A stretch of 55,503 bases of DNA from the NCBI RefSeq assembly GCF_000313935.1, contig NZ_AMSS01000073.1, forward strand, positions 1 through 55,503, given 5' to 3'. A program made the position numbers and the translations under genes. This DNA is from Acinetobacter sp. WC-141. GTDB taxonomy: Bacteria > Pseudomonadota > Gammaproteobacteria > Pseudomonadales > Moraxellaceae. The first letter of the stretch is position 1. The number at the start of each line of letters is the position of its first letter. Shown piece after piece: positions 16,003 through 24,783 of this stretch. The notes beneath the pieces were generated by a model. It did no database searches and was not told the origin of the DNA. It worked only from the letters and a program-made list of their open reading frames with translations.

Positions 16003-16206
16003 ATGGAAATATCTAAGCTTGAAAAGAGATTAATGAATCATCCAATCCATTTTGGTGAAAATCCTGTAGTCTTATTAACCAACTTTAGCAGTTCTGCCTT
16101 AAAACAAGGCTGGAGTCAGGCAGAGGTTGAATCCGTTATTGCTAAAGCCTCTCAAGGCGACTATATGGCACTTATCCGTACCTTGAGAGCTTATACATTC
16201 TTTTAA
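16003..16206 (+). CDS. Small hypothetical protein, 67 residues
   Basis: I do not recognise a family. The protein is soluble, with a basic N-terminal helix (MEISKLEKRLMNH) and a second amphipathic helix around WSQAEVESVIAKASQ, ending in an aromatic tail. AGGATAAAGCT before the ATG is a good ribosome binding site and the codon use resembles neighbouring genes, so it is probably a real gene. It is flanked by the purC terminator and the FNT gene, with gaps over 130 bp on both sides, so it is likely monocistronic. Confidence 0.65.
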   Translation: MEISKLEKRLMNHPIHFGENPVVLLTNFSSSALKQGWSQAEVESVIAKASQGDYMALIRTLRAYTFF

Positions 16207-16345
16207 ATTTATTACTGTCGCCTCATTCAATTTATAAAAAGACACATAAAGCTGTTAGGAATCGACTAGATTTATCTCAAATACTGTCTTAACAATAAAT
16301 AAAAACTAGAAATATAAAATATTTATTCAGTAAGGAGTAAATCTG

Positions 16346-17182
16346 ATGGATCATGAAATAGAGGAAAAAAAGGTCGATCAAACCTTAAGCTGGCGTGAAA
16401 AAATGGCAGTAGAAGAACATGAGAAGCTGTCACCCCGACTGGTCTATGAAATTATCCGCCGTGATGGTGCTGAGGAACTAGACCGCCCGACAGCTGCACT
16501 GATCTTTTCCGGAATAGCAGCAGGTTTGGTCATCAGTTTTTCATTTGTATTTAAAGCGATTATTGCTTCTTATCTTCCGGCTGATGCAATCTGGACCGAT
16601 TTAATCACCAATATTGGTTATACCATTGGCTTCCTGATCGCTATTTTAGGCCACATGCAACTCTTTACCGAGAATACCATCACCACAGTTGTACCTTTAT
16701 TCAAGCCATTTACTCTCGATAAATTACGAGCGGTGGGCCGATTATGGGGGATTGTGATTCTATGCAACATCATTGGAACAGCTTTGGCGAGTTTATTTTT
16801 CCTCACTACTCACCTGTTTACTCCAGATATCGACAAGGCACTAGATGAACTCGCCCTTCATGTGGGTTCCTTTTCTGCCACCCAAAATCTGCTCAAAGGT
16901 ATTATGTCAGGGCTGTTAATTGCTGCATTGGTCTGGATGTTGCCCTCTGTCAGTAATAAATTTCTGCTCATCTTTTTCATGACCTATTTGATAGGACTAG
17001 GTGACTTTACCCATGTAGTGGTCGGTTCTACAGAAATGTCCTATCTGGTCTGGCAAGGAGAAGCTTCCATTAATGACTATCTATTTACTTTTCTAGTCCC
17101 CACTACCATTGGCAACATTGTGGGTGGTACAGGCGTGTTTACGCTGCTGATCTATGGTCAGGTAACTGAAGAATTGGAATAG
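16346..17182 (+). CDS. Formate/nitrite transporter (FNT) family protein, YfdC-like
   Basis: This 278-residue inner-membrane protein has a charged cytoplasmic N-terminus of about 55 residues followed by six hydrophobic helices, the aquaporin-like FNT layout. LTEN (QLFTENTIT) is the conserved loop after the second helix. The central His expected in FNT pores fits the one in GDFTHVVVGS. The longer N-terminus resembles the YfdC subgroup, whose substrate is unknown. TAAGGAG precedes the ATG at a good distance. Transport of formate, nitrite or another small anion is inferred only from the family. Confidence 0.85.
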   Translation: MDHEIEEKKVDQTLSWREKMAVEEHEKLSPRLVYEIIRRDGAEELDRPTAALIFSGIAAGLVISFSFVFKAIIASYLPADAIWTDLITNIGYTIGFLIAILGHMQLFTENTITTVVPLFKPFTLDKLRAVGRLWGIVILCNIIGTALASLFFLTTHLFTPDIDKALDELALHVGSFSATQNLLKGIMSGLLIAALVWMLPSVSNKFLLIFFMTYLIGLGDFTHVVVGSTEMSYLVWQGEASINDYLFTFLVPTTIGNIVGGTGVFTLLIYGQVTEELE

Positions 17183-17220
17183 CTACTGACTGCTATATGC
17201 AGCCTGATGCAATCAATAGG

Positions 17221-18486
17221 TTATTGTTCCTGCTGCCATCTACGTTGTTGCAAGCGCTCACCTTCAACCTCACGCTTATTTCTTGCAGACTCATAAAGTC
17301 TTGTGCCTTTTAACTCAGGCGGCAAATAGTCTTGCAATACAAAGTGCTCAGGATAATCGTGTGGATAGAGATAATTAATCCCATAGCCTTGTTGTTTCAT
17401 GAGCTTGGTTGGAGCATTTCTCAAATGCAAAGGCACAGGTAAATTCGCTGTTTTTTCAGCAAGTTCCAGAGCTTTATTAATTGCTAAATAAGTACTATTA
17501 CTTTTTGCACTGGTTGCTAAGTAAACCGCAGTTTGGCCTAGAATAATTCGAGCCTCAGGCATACCTACCGCTTGTACAGAGCGGAAGCACTCACCTGCGA
17601 GTAATAGCGCATTTGGATTAGAGTTTCCGATGTCTTCTGAGGCAGCAATCAGCATACGTCTGGCAATAAAGACAGGATCTTCTCCGCCTTTAAGCATACG
17701 TGCCATCCAATACAGGGTTGCATCTGGATCACTACCCCGAATTGATTTAATAAAGGCAGAAACTAAATCGTAATGCTGCTCACCCGATTTGTCATAACGC
17801 GCAATATTCTGCTGAGCGACTTTCACCACAACCGCATTGGTAATCGTGTTTTCAACTTCTGGCTCAAAGGTACTTGCAATCAGGTCTAGTAAATTCAGTG
17901 CTTTTCGAGCATCACCTGCCGCAAATTGAATAAGCGCGTCATACTCTTCAATATGAATGTAACGGTCTTTTAAGAATTTATCGGCTTGAAGTGCATTATT
18001 AATTAGCGTCTGGATTGCCTCACTGTCTAAACTATTTAAAGTGTAGACCTGACAACGAGATAAAAGCGCGCTATTTACCTCAAAAGATGGATTTTCGGTA
18101 GTCGCGCCAATTAAAGTAATTTTGCCTTTTTCAACTGCCCCCAATAAAGCATCTTGCTGTGACTTATTAAAACGATGAATTTCATCAATAAAAACCACAG
18201 GGGTCAGTAAATCACCACTTTCTGCAATGACTTCACGTAATTCTTTTACGCCCGTATTCAGCGCAGATAAGCTTACAAATGGACGGTCTATCGCTTGAGC
18301 CAAAAGCAAAGCAATTGTTGTTTTACCTACACCTGGTGGACCCCAAAAAATAATAGAAGGCAAATGCCCCTGATCAATCATTTGACGTAAGGGTGCATGT
18401 TCACCTAATAAATGATCTTGCCCAATAATTTCAGACAAGTCTCTCGGGCGCAGGCGTTCGGGAAGTGGAATATGGGTGTCTGACAT
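17221..18486 (-). CDS. rarA: Replication-associated recombination protein A
   Basis: This 421-residue AAA+ ATPase (MgsA/WRNIP1 family) acts at stalled replication forks. Walker A is GPPGVGKTT (49-57) and Walker B is [14 protein letters not shown]. Sensor 1 is [17 protein letters not shown] with an arginine finger, and the MgsA C-terminal tetramerisation region ends in [13 protein letters not shown]. Length is slightly below the E. coli protein (447). The 38-bp gap to the FNT gene is tail to tail, without an obvious terminator. Confidence 0.95.
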   Translation of the reverse strand: MSDTHIPLPERLRPRDLSEIIGQDHLLGEHAPLRQMIDQGHLPSIIFWGPPGVGKTTIALLLAQAIDRPFVSLSALNTGVKELREVIAESGDLLTPVVFIDEIHRFNKSQQDALLGAVEKGKITLIGATTENPSFEVNSALLSRCQVYTLNSLDSEAIQTLINNALQADKFLKDRYIHIEEYDALIQFAAGDARKALNLLDLIASTFEPEVENTITNAVVVKVAQQNIARYDKSGEQHYDLVSAFIKSIRGSDPDATLYWMARMLKGGEDPVFIARRMLIAASEDIGNSNPNALLLAGECFRSVQAVGMPEARIILGQTAVYLATSAKSNSTYLAINKALELAEKTANLPVPLHLRNAPTKLMKQQGYGINYLYPHDYPEHFVLQDYLPPELKGTRLYESARNKREVEGERLQQRRWQQEQ

Positions 18487-18591
18487 TTCAAATAGCTTTA
18501 TCGTCTTTTCACTATAGTCTATTGTGTCTCACAGAAATCTACAATTTGAATCTATGAGACACCTCCTTTATTTACAAGCTAGTTCATAGCA

Positions 18592-19764
18592 TTAAGATGC
18601 TTTTTTACTCAGCTTCAGTAACCGTGCATTTGAGCCATCTTCTATCACCCAAATCGAACCATCTTGTGCTTCGTGTAAACCACGAATACGTTTTTTCATA
18701 TCTAGCCTTTGTACTTCTTTCACAGGTTTATGCTGTAAATCCACAACAATAATTGCTTCTGAAGATAACCCACCAATTAAGGCTTTATTTTGCCATGCAG
18801 GAAATTGTTGTCCGCGATAAATAATCAGGCTTGACGGAGAAATTACAGGAGTCCAGTCAATTTCAGGTGCTTTAAATTCTGGGCGAGTATGATGATCTGG
18901 AATAGGTTGGCCTGAATAATGGTCTCCATTTGAAACGATTGGATAACCATAATTTTCTCCCTTCACGATGATATTAAGCTCATCACCACCTTTAGGCCCC
19001 ATTTCCACCACCCAGAGCTGTCCTTGGCGATCAAAAGCCATACCTAAAGGATTACGGTGTCCCAGTGACCATATTTCAGCAGTCACTCCACCTTGCTTAT
19101 AAAAAGGGTTACCTACGGCTGCTGAACCATCCTCATTTAAGCGTAAAATTTTACCCAAATTGCTTTTCATGTTTTGGGCAGGATCAAACTTTTGTCGTTC
19201 ACCTGAACTCACCCAAAGCTTACCATCTGCGCCAAAAAGTATACGATGCCCATAATGGCCTTGCCCCGAAACTTTGGGTACTTGCTGCCAAATTTGCTTC
19301 ATCTCTGTAAGTTTAGGCTGATTGGGGTTAGATAAATCTAATTTCGCACATGCAATCACCGCTCCAGATCCGCCTTGCCCTTTTGTAGCATAACTTAGAT
19401 AAATCCAGTGATTTTTAGCAAAGTCAGGGTGTAAAACCACATCTCCTAACCCACCTTGCCCACCGTAATTCACCGCTGGAACCCCTTGGACATCCAACAT
19501 TTGTTTATTTTTAGGATTAAAAATTTTTAATTTACCTTGGCGCTCTGTCAGTAATAAGCGCTGATCTGGCAAACTGGTTATTGCCCAAGGTTCATTTAAA
19601 TTGGCAACTGTTTCAACTTGATATGCTTGTTTAACTGGAACGGGCTTTTCTGTTTTTGCAGCCGTATTTTGTTCAAGATTTTTTGAATTGGTATTATTAG
19701 AGCCGCAAGCCATTAACAAAAGAAAGCTACTACATAATAACGGGGCTGCTAGTCGTCTCATCAT
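18592..19764 (-). CDS. PQQ-dependent soluble aldose sugar dehydrogenase-like lipoprotein
   Basis: This 390-residue exported protein has a signal peptide ending in the lipobox LMAC (Cys20). It is followed by a six-bladed propeller of the GdhB/Asd family. Visible blocks are EPWAITSLPDQRLLLTERQG, GQGGLGDVVLHPDF, GQGHYGHRILFGADGKLWVS (catalytic His region), GHRNPLGMAFD and EMGPKGGDELN. It probably oxidises sugars in the periplasm with PQQ and passes electrons to the respiratory chain. It is related to, but not the same as, the well-known soluble glucose dehydrogenase of A. calcoaceticus. AAAGGAGAT precedes the start. Confidence 0.87.
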   Translation of the reverse strand: MMRRLAAPLLCSSFLLLMACGSNNTNSKNLEQNTAAKTEKPVPVKQAYQVETVANLNEPWAITSLPDQRLLLTERQGKLKIFNPKNKQMLDVQGVPAVNYGGQGGLGDVVLHPDFAKNHWIYLSYATKGQGGSGAVIACAKLDLSNPNQPKLTEMKQIWQQVPKVSGQGHYGHRILFGADGKLWVSSGERQKFDPAQNMKSNLGKILRLNEDGSAAVGNPFYKQGGVTAEIWSLGHRNPLGMAFDRQGQLWVVEMGPKGGDELNIIVKGENYGYPIVSNGDHYSGQPIPDHHTRPEFKAPEIDWTPVISPSSLIIYRGQQFPAWQNKALIGGLSSEAIIVVDLQHKPVKEVQRLDMKKRIRGLHEAQDGSIWVIEDGSNARLLKLSKKAS

Positions 19765-19874
19765 TTTTATCTCCTTTTGTTTTTATTGTTATATAACGGA
19801 GATGAGCAAAAAATTTACGATAAAAGTGTTACTTTATTATACGCTGTAATTAGATATCTCTTTTGTAGACTGAA

Positions 19875-20333
19875 TTAACGTACCCATCGTACGACATAAT
19901 CTTCAAGATCATCTTCATGGACATCAACTTCAGAAATACAACGTCCCGCAACTGACTTTTTCGCCTTAACCACACTTTGTCTAGAGCCCGTATTCAAATA
20001 GTGCCAAGAAGGTAAATTTTTTCCTTCATTCAAACGCTTATAAGCACAGCTCGATGGTAACCAGTGGATTGTTTTTAAAGACTCTACTGTTAATTGCAAA
20101 CAGTCAGGCACTTGTTGCTGACGATTAGAGTAGTCCGAACAACGTCCTGTACTACAATCAAGTAACTTACATGCCACTTTGGTATAAGCCACCTCATGGG
20201 TATCTTCATCTTCGAGTTTTACCAGACAGCACAAACCACACCCATCGCATAAAGCTTCCCACTCGATTTGAGTCAGTTGCTCTAGCGGATAGTTTTTCCA
20301 AAAGAGTGGACGAAGTGAGGTCTCGGTAGACAT
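19875..20333 (-). CDS. YcgN/UPF0260 cysteine-cluster protein
   Basis: This 152-residue cytoplasmic protein has a CDGCGLCC motif near residue 30, then further cysteines in ACKLLDCSTGRC, PDCLQL and SSCAY. This is the pattern of the YkgJ/YcgN zinc or iron-sulfur binding family. WKNYPLEQLTQIEWEALCDG is the conserved N-terminal block of YcgN. Molecular function is unknown; metal binding is inferred from the cysteines. The ribosome binding site is weak. The gene lies alone between the sugar dehydrogenase gene (same strand, 110-bp gap) and the divergent DUF1328 gene. Confidence 0.85.
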   Translation of the reverse strand: MSTETSLRPLFWKNYPLEQLTQIEWEALCDGCGLCCLVKLEDEDTHEVAYTKVACKLLDCSTGRCSDYSNRQQQVPDCLQLTVESLKTIHWLPSSCAYKRLNEGKNLPSWHYLNTGSRQSVVKAKKSVAGRCISEVDVHEDDLEDYVVRWVR

Positions 20334-20525
20334 AATTTTTTAGCAGCTGATGAGATGAAACAGTGTCTAAGTATAGCATTGAAGTGCTATATACGAAAAA
20401 AGAAGCTGTATTCGTAGTATCACAAAATGATTGTTTAATATACATTTCAACCACATAAACGACACATTCGGTGTAAAAAACACGCTATATAGTAAAACGA
20501 CAATGAAAAATAAGGAGGACAGCAT

Positions 20526-20684
20526 ATGTTCCGTTGGGCGATAATTTTTGCAGTGATTGCACTCATTGCCAGTCTATTAGGGTTTGGTGGTGTTGCAGGG
20601 TTATCTAAAGACTTTGCCGTGATTTTATTAGTTATAGCTGTAATTCTTGCTGTAATTGGATTCATTTCGCGCGGCCGGACTTAA
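20526..20684 (+). CDS. DUF1328 (YtjA-like) small membrane protein
   Basis: The 52-residue product starts [20 protein letters not shown], followed by [15 protein letters not shown] and a second hydrophobic helix, ending in a short basic tail (SRGRT). Two transmembrane helices with the GFGGVAG turn are diagnostic of DUF1328, small inner-membrane proteins of unknown role, often stress-induced. An excellent ribosome binding site (AAGGAGG, 20512-20518) lies 7 nt before the ATG. A terminator follows at once, so it is a single-gene unit. Confidence 0.88.
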   Translation: MFRWAIIFAVIALIASLLGFGGVAGLSKDFAVILLVIAVILAVIGFISRGRT

Positions 20685-20701
20685 TTTAATCATGACCACA
20701 T

Positions 20702-20733
20702 AAAAAAGAAGGAACTAGTTTCCTTCTTTTTTA
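20702..20733 (+). terminator. Terminator after the DUF1328 gene
   Basis: The stem AAAGAAGGAA / TTCCTTCTTT has a short loop and flanking A and T runs. Confidence 0.85.
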
Positions 20734-20854
20734 TTGCGCTAAATTTCTATCTTTTGTTTTGATGTAGATTCTTACATTGTTATTTATATTACTTTTATCT
20801 TTTTATGCTTTAATCAAGCGTGTTTAAATCTCTTTAAATTTCAGGATTAAGGTT

Positions 20855-21592
20855 ATGACTACAGCAATTAAAACCCGTGAAATTCAATATACTGCACCAG
20901 ATGGCAGCCAACTCATTGGTTACTTTGCGGCTCCAGATAGTGAAACACCTGTTGCGGGTGTAATTGTTGGTCCTGAGTGGTGGGGTCGTAATGAATATAC
21001 GGAACAACGTGCACGTGAGCTTGCTGAACATGGCTATGCTGCGCTTGCAATTGATATGTATGGCGATAAAAAAGTGACCTCGACTGCAGCTCAAGCCTAT
21101 GAATGGATGATGCAGACATTTGAAAATTTAGATACGGTTACCGATCGTGCCAATGCAGCGCTTCAAACTCTAGCGGCCCAACCAGAAGTAAACAGTGAAA
21201 AACTTGCTGCAATTGGCTTCTGCTATGGTGGCAAAGTCGTGTTAGACCTTGCTCGCGCAGGTGCGCCACTTAAATCAATTATAACGTTCCATGCTACATT
21301 AACTCCGAAAGCACCTGCTCAAAAAGGCAGCATTCAAGGTGAAGTTTTAGTACTACATGGTGAACTAGACAGCATGGTCACCTTAGAAGATGTTGCTAAT
21401 TTTGAAAAAGAGATGCAAGCTGCTGAGGTTAAACACGAAGTAGTGGTTTTAGAAGGTGCTAAACATGGCTTTAGTAACCCGCTTGCAGATGAAAAAGCTA
21501 AAGCGAACGGTGTAGACCTTGGCTACAATAGCGAAGCGGAAAAACAAGGTCTTGCTAAAATGTACGCGTTGTTAGATCGTACTTTAAAATAA
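20855..21592 (+). CDS. Dienelactone hydrolase family protein
   Basis: This 245-residue alpha/beta hydrolase has the dienelactone hydrolase triad: Cys123 in GFCYGGK, Asp172 in HGELDSM and His204 in AKHGFSNP. No signal peptide, so it is cytoplasmic. True dienelactone hydrolase acts on chloroaromatic lactones, but most paralogues outside such operons have unknown ester or lactone substrates, and no aromatic pathway genes flank this one. ATTAAGG lies before the ATG. A stem without a T-run follows at 21606-21633. Confidence 0.87.
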   Translation: MTTAIKTREIQYTAPDGSQLIGYFAAPDSETPVAGVIVGPEWWGRNEYTEQRARELAEHGYAALAIDMYGDKKVTSTAAQAYEWMMQTFENLDTVTDRANAALQTLAAQPEVNSEKLAAIGFCYGGKVVLDLARAGAPLKSIITFHATLTPKAPAQKGSIQGEVLVLHGELDSMVTLEDVANFEKEMQAAEVKHEVVVLEGAKHGFSNPLADEKAKANGVDLGYNSEAEKQGLAKMYALLDRTLK

Positions 21593-21605
21593 AAGAAGCC
21601 AATTT

Positions 21606-21633
21606 GGAGCAAATGTTTTTTCGCATTTGCTCC
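21606..21633 (+). other. Hairpin downstream of the dienelactone hydrolase gene
   Basis: GGAGCAAATG / CATTTGCTCC is a perfect 10-bp stem with an 8-nt T-rich loop. Only CTTAAATG follows, so termination is possible but weak. Confidence 0.4.
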
Positions 21634-21775
21634 CTTAAATGTTTATGACTTTGCAATATTTTTACTGTATTTTTTAAACCATACTTCAATAACTATACTC
21701 CCGTTGAGCTAGAGCAAAGCCTAGTCTTATTTCCCGCACTCGGGGTTTAATGGAATAACATGAGAGGATACAACA

Positions 21776-22138
21776 ATGACTGACAAGAAATGTCCGTATT
21801 GCGAATTTGATGAATATGACATCATTGATAAGAATGAATTTGCTGTAATTTTGCCTGATTCTAATCCGCTATCTAAAGGCCACTGTGTGGTAACACCACT
21901 ACGCCATGTTCGTTCTTTTTTTGATATCACGTCTAAAGAACATCAAGGCTTGCTTACACTTCTTGAAATTGCGCGTCACGAAACACAACTTCGCCATCAA
22001 CCAGACGGTTTCCATATCGGCTTCAATGATGGTGAAGTATTCGGACAAAATTCAGATCATTTCCACATTCATGTCATTCCGTACTACAAAAACCAACCGT
22101 TGAAACTTGATCAACGTTGGGGGGTACAAAAGGATTAA
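21776..22138 (+). CDS. HIT family nucleotide-binding hydrolase
   Basis: This 120-residue protein has the histidine-triad motif HFHIHVIP near residue 100 and an N-terminal CPYCEFDE with two close cysteines, which may form part of a zinc site as in several HIT proteins. The fold and length fit the branch of HIT proteins that hydrolyse nucleoside phosphoramidates or dinucleotides; the substrate is not inferable. AGAGGATACAACA precedes the ATG. It appears to be a single-gene unit. Confidence 0.88.
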   Translation: MTDKKCPYCEFDEYDIIDKNEFAVILPDSNPLSKGHCVVTPLRHVRSFFDITSKEHQGLLTLLEIARHETQLRHQPDGFHIGFNDGEVFGQNSDHFHIHVIPYYKNQPLKLDQRWGVQKD

Positions 22139-22156
22139 TCCTTTTTCTCCATGAAG

Positions 22157-22191
22157 CAGAGATTGCTTAATTAACAGGTAATCTCTGTTTT
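22157..22191 (+). terminator. Probable terminator after the HIT gene
   Basis: CAGAGATT (22157-22164) / AATCTCTG (22080s line end, 22180-22187) form an 8-bp stem with a 15-nt loop, followed by TTTT. Confidence 0.55.
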
Positions 22192-22281
22192 AAGATCTCC
22201 TCGTTCTTTGCCTGCTTTAAACAAAATTTACCCACAAATTTCAGCTATAATTTAGCCCTTACTTTTCTTCTATAGCTGTTC

Positions 22282-23316
22282 ATGCCCGACTTTTCTTTTT
22301 CTGATGCCCTTTTAAACTGGTTCGATCAACATGGTCGTCATGATTTGCCGTGGCAAGTCGCAGATGATCCATACAAAGTTTGGGTTTCTGAAATTATGTT
22401 GCAGCAAACTCAGGTTAAAACAGTTCTGCAATATTTTGACCGCTTTATGGAGCGCTTCCCAACTGTAGAAGCTTTAGGTCATGCAACTTGGGATGAAGTA
22501 GCACCTTATTGGGCAGGTCTCGGCTATTACGCTCGTGCACGCAATTTGCATAAAGCAGCTGGTCTTGTCACTCAGCAAGGTAAGTTTCCTGAAACACTAG
22601 AAGAATGGATTGCGCTACCTGGCATTGGTCGCTCTACCGCAGGTGCACTCATGTCTTTGGGTTTACGTCAGTACGGCGTGATTATGGATGGCAACGTGAA
22701 ACGCGTATTAGCCCGTTTTTTTGCCATTGAAGATGATTTAAGCAAGCCACAGCACGAACGTGAAATGTGGAAACTCGCTGAACAGCTTTGCCCGACACAT
22801 CGTAATCATGACTACACTCAAGCAATTATGGACTTGGGCGCAACGATCTGTACGCCTAAAAAACCTCTTTGTTTATATTGCCCAATGCAAGCTCATTGTC
22901 AGGCTTACCAGCAAGGTTTAGAACAAGAACTGCCTTTTAAGAAACCGAAAAAAACTCCGCCTGTTAGAACAGCAGATGTTGTTATTATCCAGTGTGAAGA
23001 TGAATGGTTCTGGCAACAACGCCAAGCTCATGGTTTATGGGGTGGTTTGTTCTGTTTACCCATTTTAGAAAATGAACATGAACGACTGAGCTTGAGTCAG
23101 CAATTTAAACTACAGCCTCAACCACAAGCTTTTCAGATCAGCCATAGCTTCACTCACTTTACTTGGTTACTTAATGCTCATGTGTTCCACGTGGAACCTG
23201 ACCAAAAAGAGCATCTGGCCATTGAACTTGAAGGCCAATGGCTGAGTCCAGAACAGGCCATTGCCAAAGGTGTTCCAACTGCCATGAAAAAATTGATCTC
23301 GACAAGCCGTTCATGA
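22282..23316 (+). CDS. mutY: A/G-specific adenine glycosylase
   Basis: This 344-residue base-excision enzyme removes adenine opposite 8-oxoguanine. Catalytic Glu37 is in SEIMLQQTQV. The helix-hairpin-helix LPGIGRSTAGAL is followed by the conserved Asp in IMDGNVKRV. The [4Fe-4S] loop C-x6-C-x2-C-x5-C is intact in CTPKKPLCLYCPMQAHC, and a NUDIX-like C-terminal domain ends the protein. No strong ribosome binding site is seen. It heads a same-strand row of mutY, M23 lipoprotein, 81-residue protein, tag and adh. Confidence 0.96.
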   Translation: MPDFSFSDALLNWFDQHGRHDLPWQVADDPYKVWVSEIMLQQTQVKTVLQYFDRFMERFPTVEALGHATWDEVAPYWAGLGYYARARNLHKAAGLVTQQGKFPETLEEWIALPGIGRSTAGALMSLGLRQYGVIMDGNVKRVLARFFAIEDDLSKPQHEREMWKLAEQLCPTHRNHDYTQAIMDLGATICTPKKPLCLYCPMQAHCQAYQQGLEQELPFKKPKKTPPVRTADVVIIQCEDEWFWQQRQAHGLWGGLFCLPILENEHERLSLSQQFKLQPQPQAFQISHSFTHFTWLLNAHVFHVEPDQKEHLAIELEGQWLSPEQAIAKGVPTAMKKLISTSRS

Positions 23317-23363
23317 CATAGTGGATCAAATAATTTTGATATGGCTGTGACAGGGAGTTTTTT

Positions 23364-23900
23364 GTGCGACGTTTTGTTTCTCATTTCTCACTTGGATTTC
23401 TAATTATTCTATTGGCTGCCTGTGCCAGTACCCCCAAAAAACCTGCACCACTTTCCCCCGCCCAAGTCAGCAAGCTTAAAAGTATGCAACTCGCAAATCG
23501 GCTACCTGTACCTGTGAAAGGGGTCGATCGAGATGAATTAAAAGACACATGGGGAGCGGCACGCAGTCAGGGTCGTAGTCACGAAGGAATTGATATTTTG
23601 GCTCCACGTGGAACCAAAGTGTACAGTACAACCGAAGGGCTTGTTGCCGATCTTCGTAATAACAATTTAGGCGGCAAAGTGATCTGGATTTTAGGCCCAG
23701 CAGGAACATGGCATTATTATGCTCATCTTGATGGTCACAAACGTGGACTAAATGTAGGTGACTACATCAAAAAAGGTGATCTAATTGGTTATGTCGGCAA
23801 TACAGGTAATGCACGTTATACTTCACCACATCTTCATTACGGACTTTATCTAGATGGTAAAGGTCGTGGAGCTGTTAACCCTTATTCTTATTTACGCTAG
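23364..23900 (+). CDS. M23/LytM-type peptidase lipoprotein
   Basis: This 178-residue exported lipoprotein (lipobox AAC, Cys20) has a LytM domain from about residue 65. The zinc and catalytic residues are complete: His73 and Asp77 (HEGID), His121 (YAHLD), His156 and His158 (PHLHYG). It should therefore be an active endopeptidase of peptidoglycan cross-links, unlike the degenerate activators EnvC/NlpD. The start is GTG at 23364 with AGGGAG upstream. It follows mutY by 47 bp and precedes the 81-residue gene by 9 bp. Confidence 0.87.
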   Translation: MRRFVSHFSLGFLIILLAACASTPKKPAPLSPAQVSKLKSMQLANRLPVPVKGVDRDELKDTWGAARSQGRSHEGIDILAPRGTKVYSTTEGLVADLRNNNLGGKVIWILGPAGTWHYYAHLDGHKRGLNVGDYIKKGDLIGYVGNTGNARYTSPHLHYGLYLDGKGRGAVNPYSYLR

Positions 23901-23909
23901 GAACACTTT

Positions 23910-24155
23910 ATGTCGGAAGCGCTGATCAATCGCTTAGTAGAGTTTGCCGAGTCAGGCAATCAGCAAAAGATCATTTTAAATGGCAATAGCTATCAAGGCT
24001 GGATCATGGAAATCAGTGATGATGCCCTGCTAATCAGTACCGGTTTTTCAGATAAAGTAGGTAAAGACTTTTGGTTAAAGTTTGAAGACTTAACTCAAGC
24101 TGAACTGTATTATTGGGATACTCGCCCAAATGAATGGGTGCTGTTTAAACTTTAA
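23910..24155 (+). CDS. Hypothetical protein, 81 residues
   Basis: I do not recognise the family. It is a small acidic soluble protein with no membrane segment: an N-terminal helix (SEALINRLVEFAESG) then a run of predicted strands (KIILNGNSYQGWIMEIS, DALLISTG, FWLKFEDL, AELYYWD), compatible with a small barrel. The ATG lies 9 bp after the M23 stop with TAGGAAC as ribosome binding site. It is probably coupled to the M23 gene; a link to it is inference only. Confidence 0.7.
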   Translation: MSEALINRLVEFAESGNQQKIILNGNSYQGWIMEISDDALLISTGFSDKVGKDFWLKFEDLTQAELYYWDTRPNEWVLFKL

Positions 24156-24185
24156 AATTCTAAGATAAATATAAGGAGCATCATC

Positions 24186-24746
24186 ATGAAAACTCAACGC
24201 TGCGGATGGTGTTCCAATGATCCCCTCTATATTGCCTACCATGATGAAGAATGGGGTAAACCAGAACACGACGAAGCTCGACTATTTGAAATGCTTTGTC
24301 TCGAAGGTCAGCAAGCTGGCTTATCTTGGATTACCGTACTAAAAAAAAGAGAAAGTTACCGAGAGCATTTCTTTAATCATCCTATTGCTGATATTGCTTC
24401 ATTCACGGATGATTTCCTAGAACTAAAACTATCCGATGCTGGTTTAATTCGCCACTTAGGCAAACTTAAGGCTATTCGCGACAATGCGATTGCTTGGCAA
24501 ACCCTCAAAACGCAAGTCGGCGATGTTCCTACTTGGCTTTGGCAGTTTGTAGATGCAGCGCCAAAACACAATGATGTTGAAGATTACCGCCAAGCCCCAG
24601 CACAAACTGAACTCAGCGTAAAACTTTCAAAAACGCTTAAAAAGAATGGCTTCAAATTCGTCGGACCAACCACCTGCTATGCTTTTATGCAAGCAGTAGG
24701 CATGGTCAATGATCATGAAAATAATTGTCAATTTAAAGCTTCATAA
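24186..24746 (+). CDS. tag: DNA-3-methyladenine glycosylase I
   Basis: This 186-residue HhH-type glycosylase excises 3-methyladenine. Its zinc-snap residues are Cys6 and His19 at the N-terminus and His177 and Cys181 at the C-terminus, with the same 4-residue spacing as in E. coli Tag. The substrate region includes YHDEEWG and EGQQAGLSW. AAGGAG lies 9 bases before the ATG. A second base-repair gene in the same row as mutY. Confidence 0.95.
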   Translation: MKTQRCGWCSNDPLYIAYHDEEWGKPEHDEARLFEMLCLEGQQAGLSWITVLKKRESYREHFFNHPIADIASFTDDFLELKLSDAGLIRHLGKLKAIRDNAIAWQTLKTQVGDVPTWLWQFVDAAPKHNDVEDYRQAPAQTELSVKLSKTLKKNGFKFVGPTTCYAFMQAVGMVNDHENNCQFKAS

Positions 24747-24783
24747 CCCACCATAACGGTTCAAATCCGCTTAAGGAGTTCCG

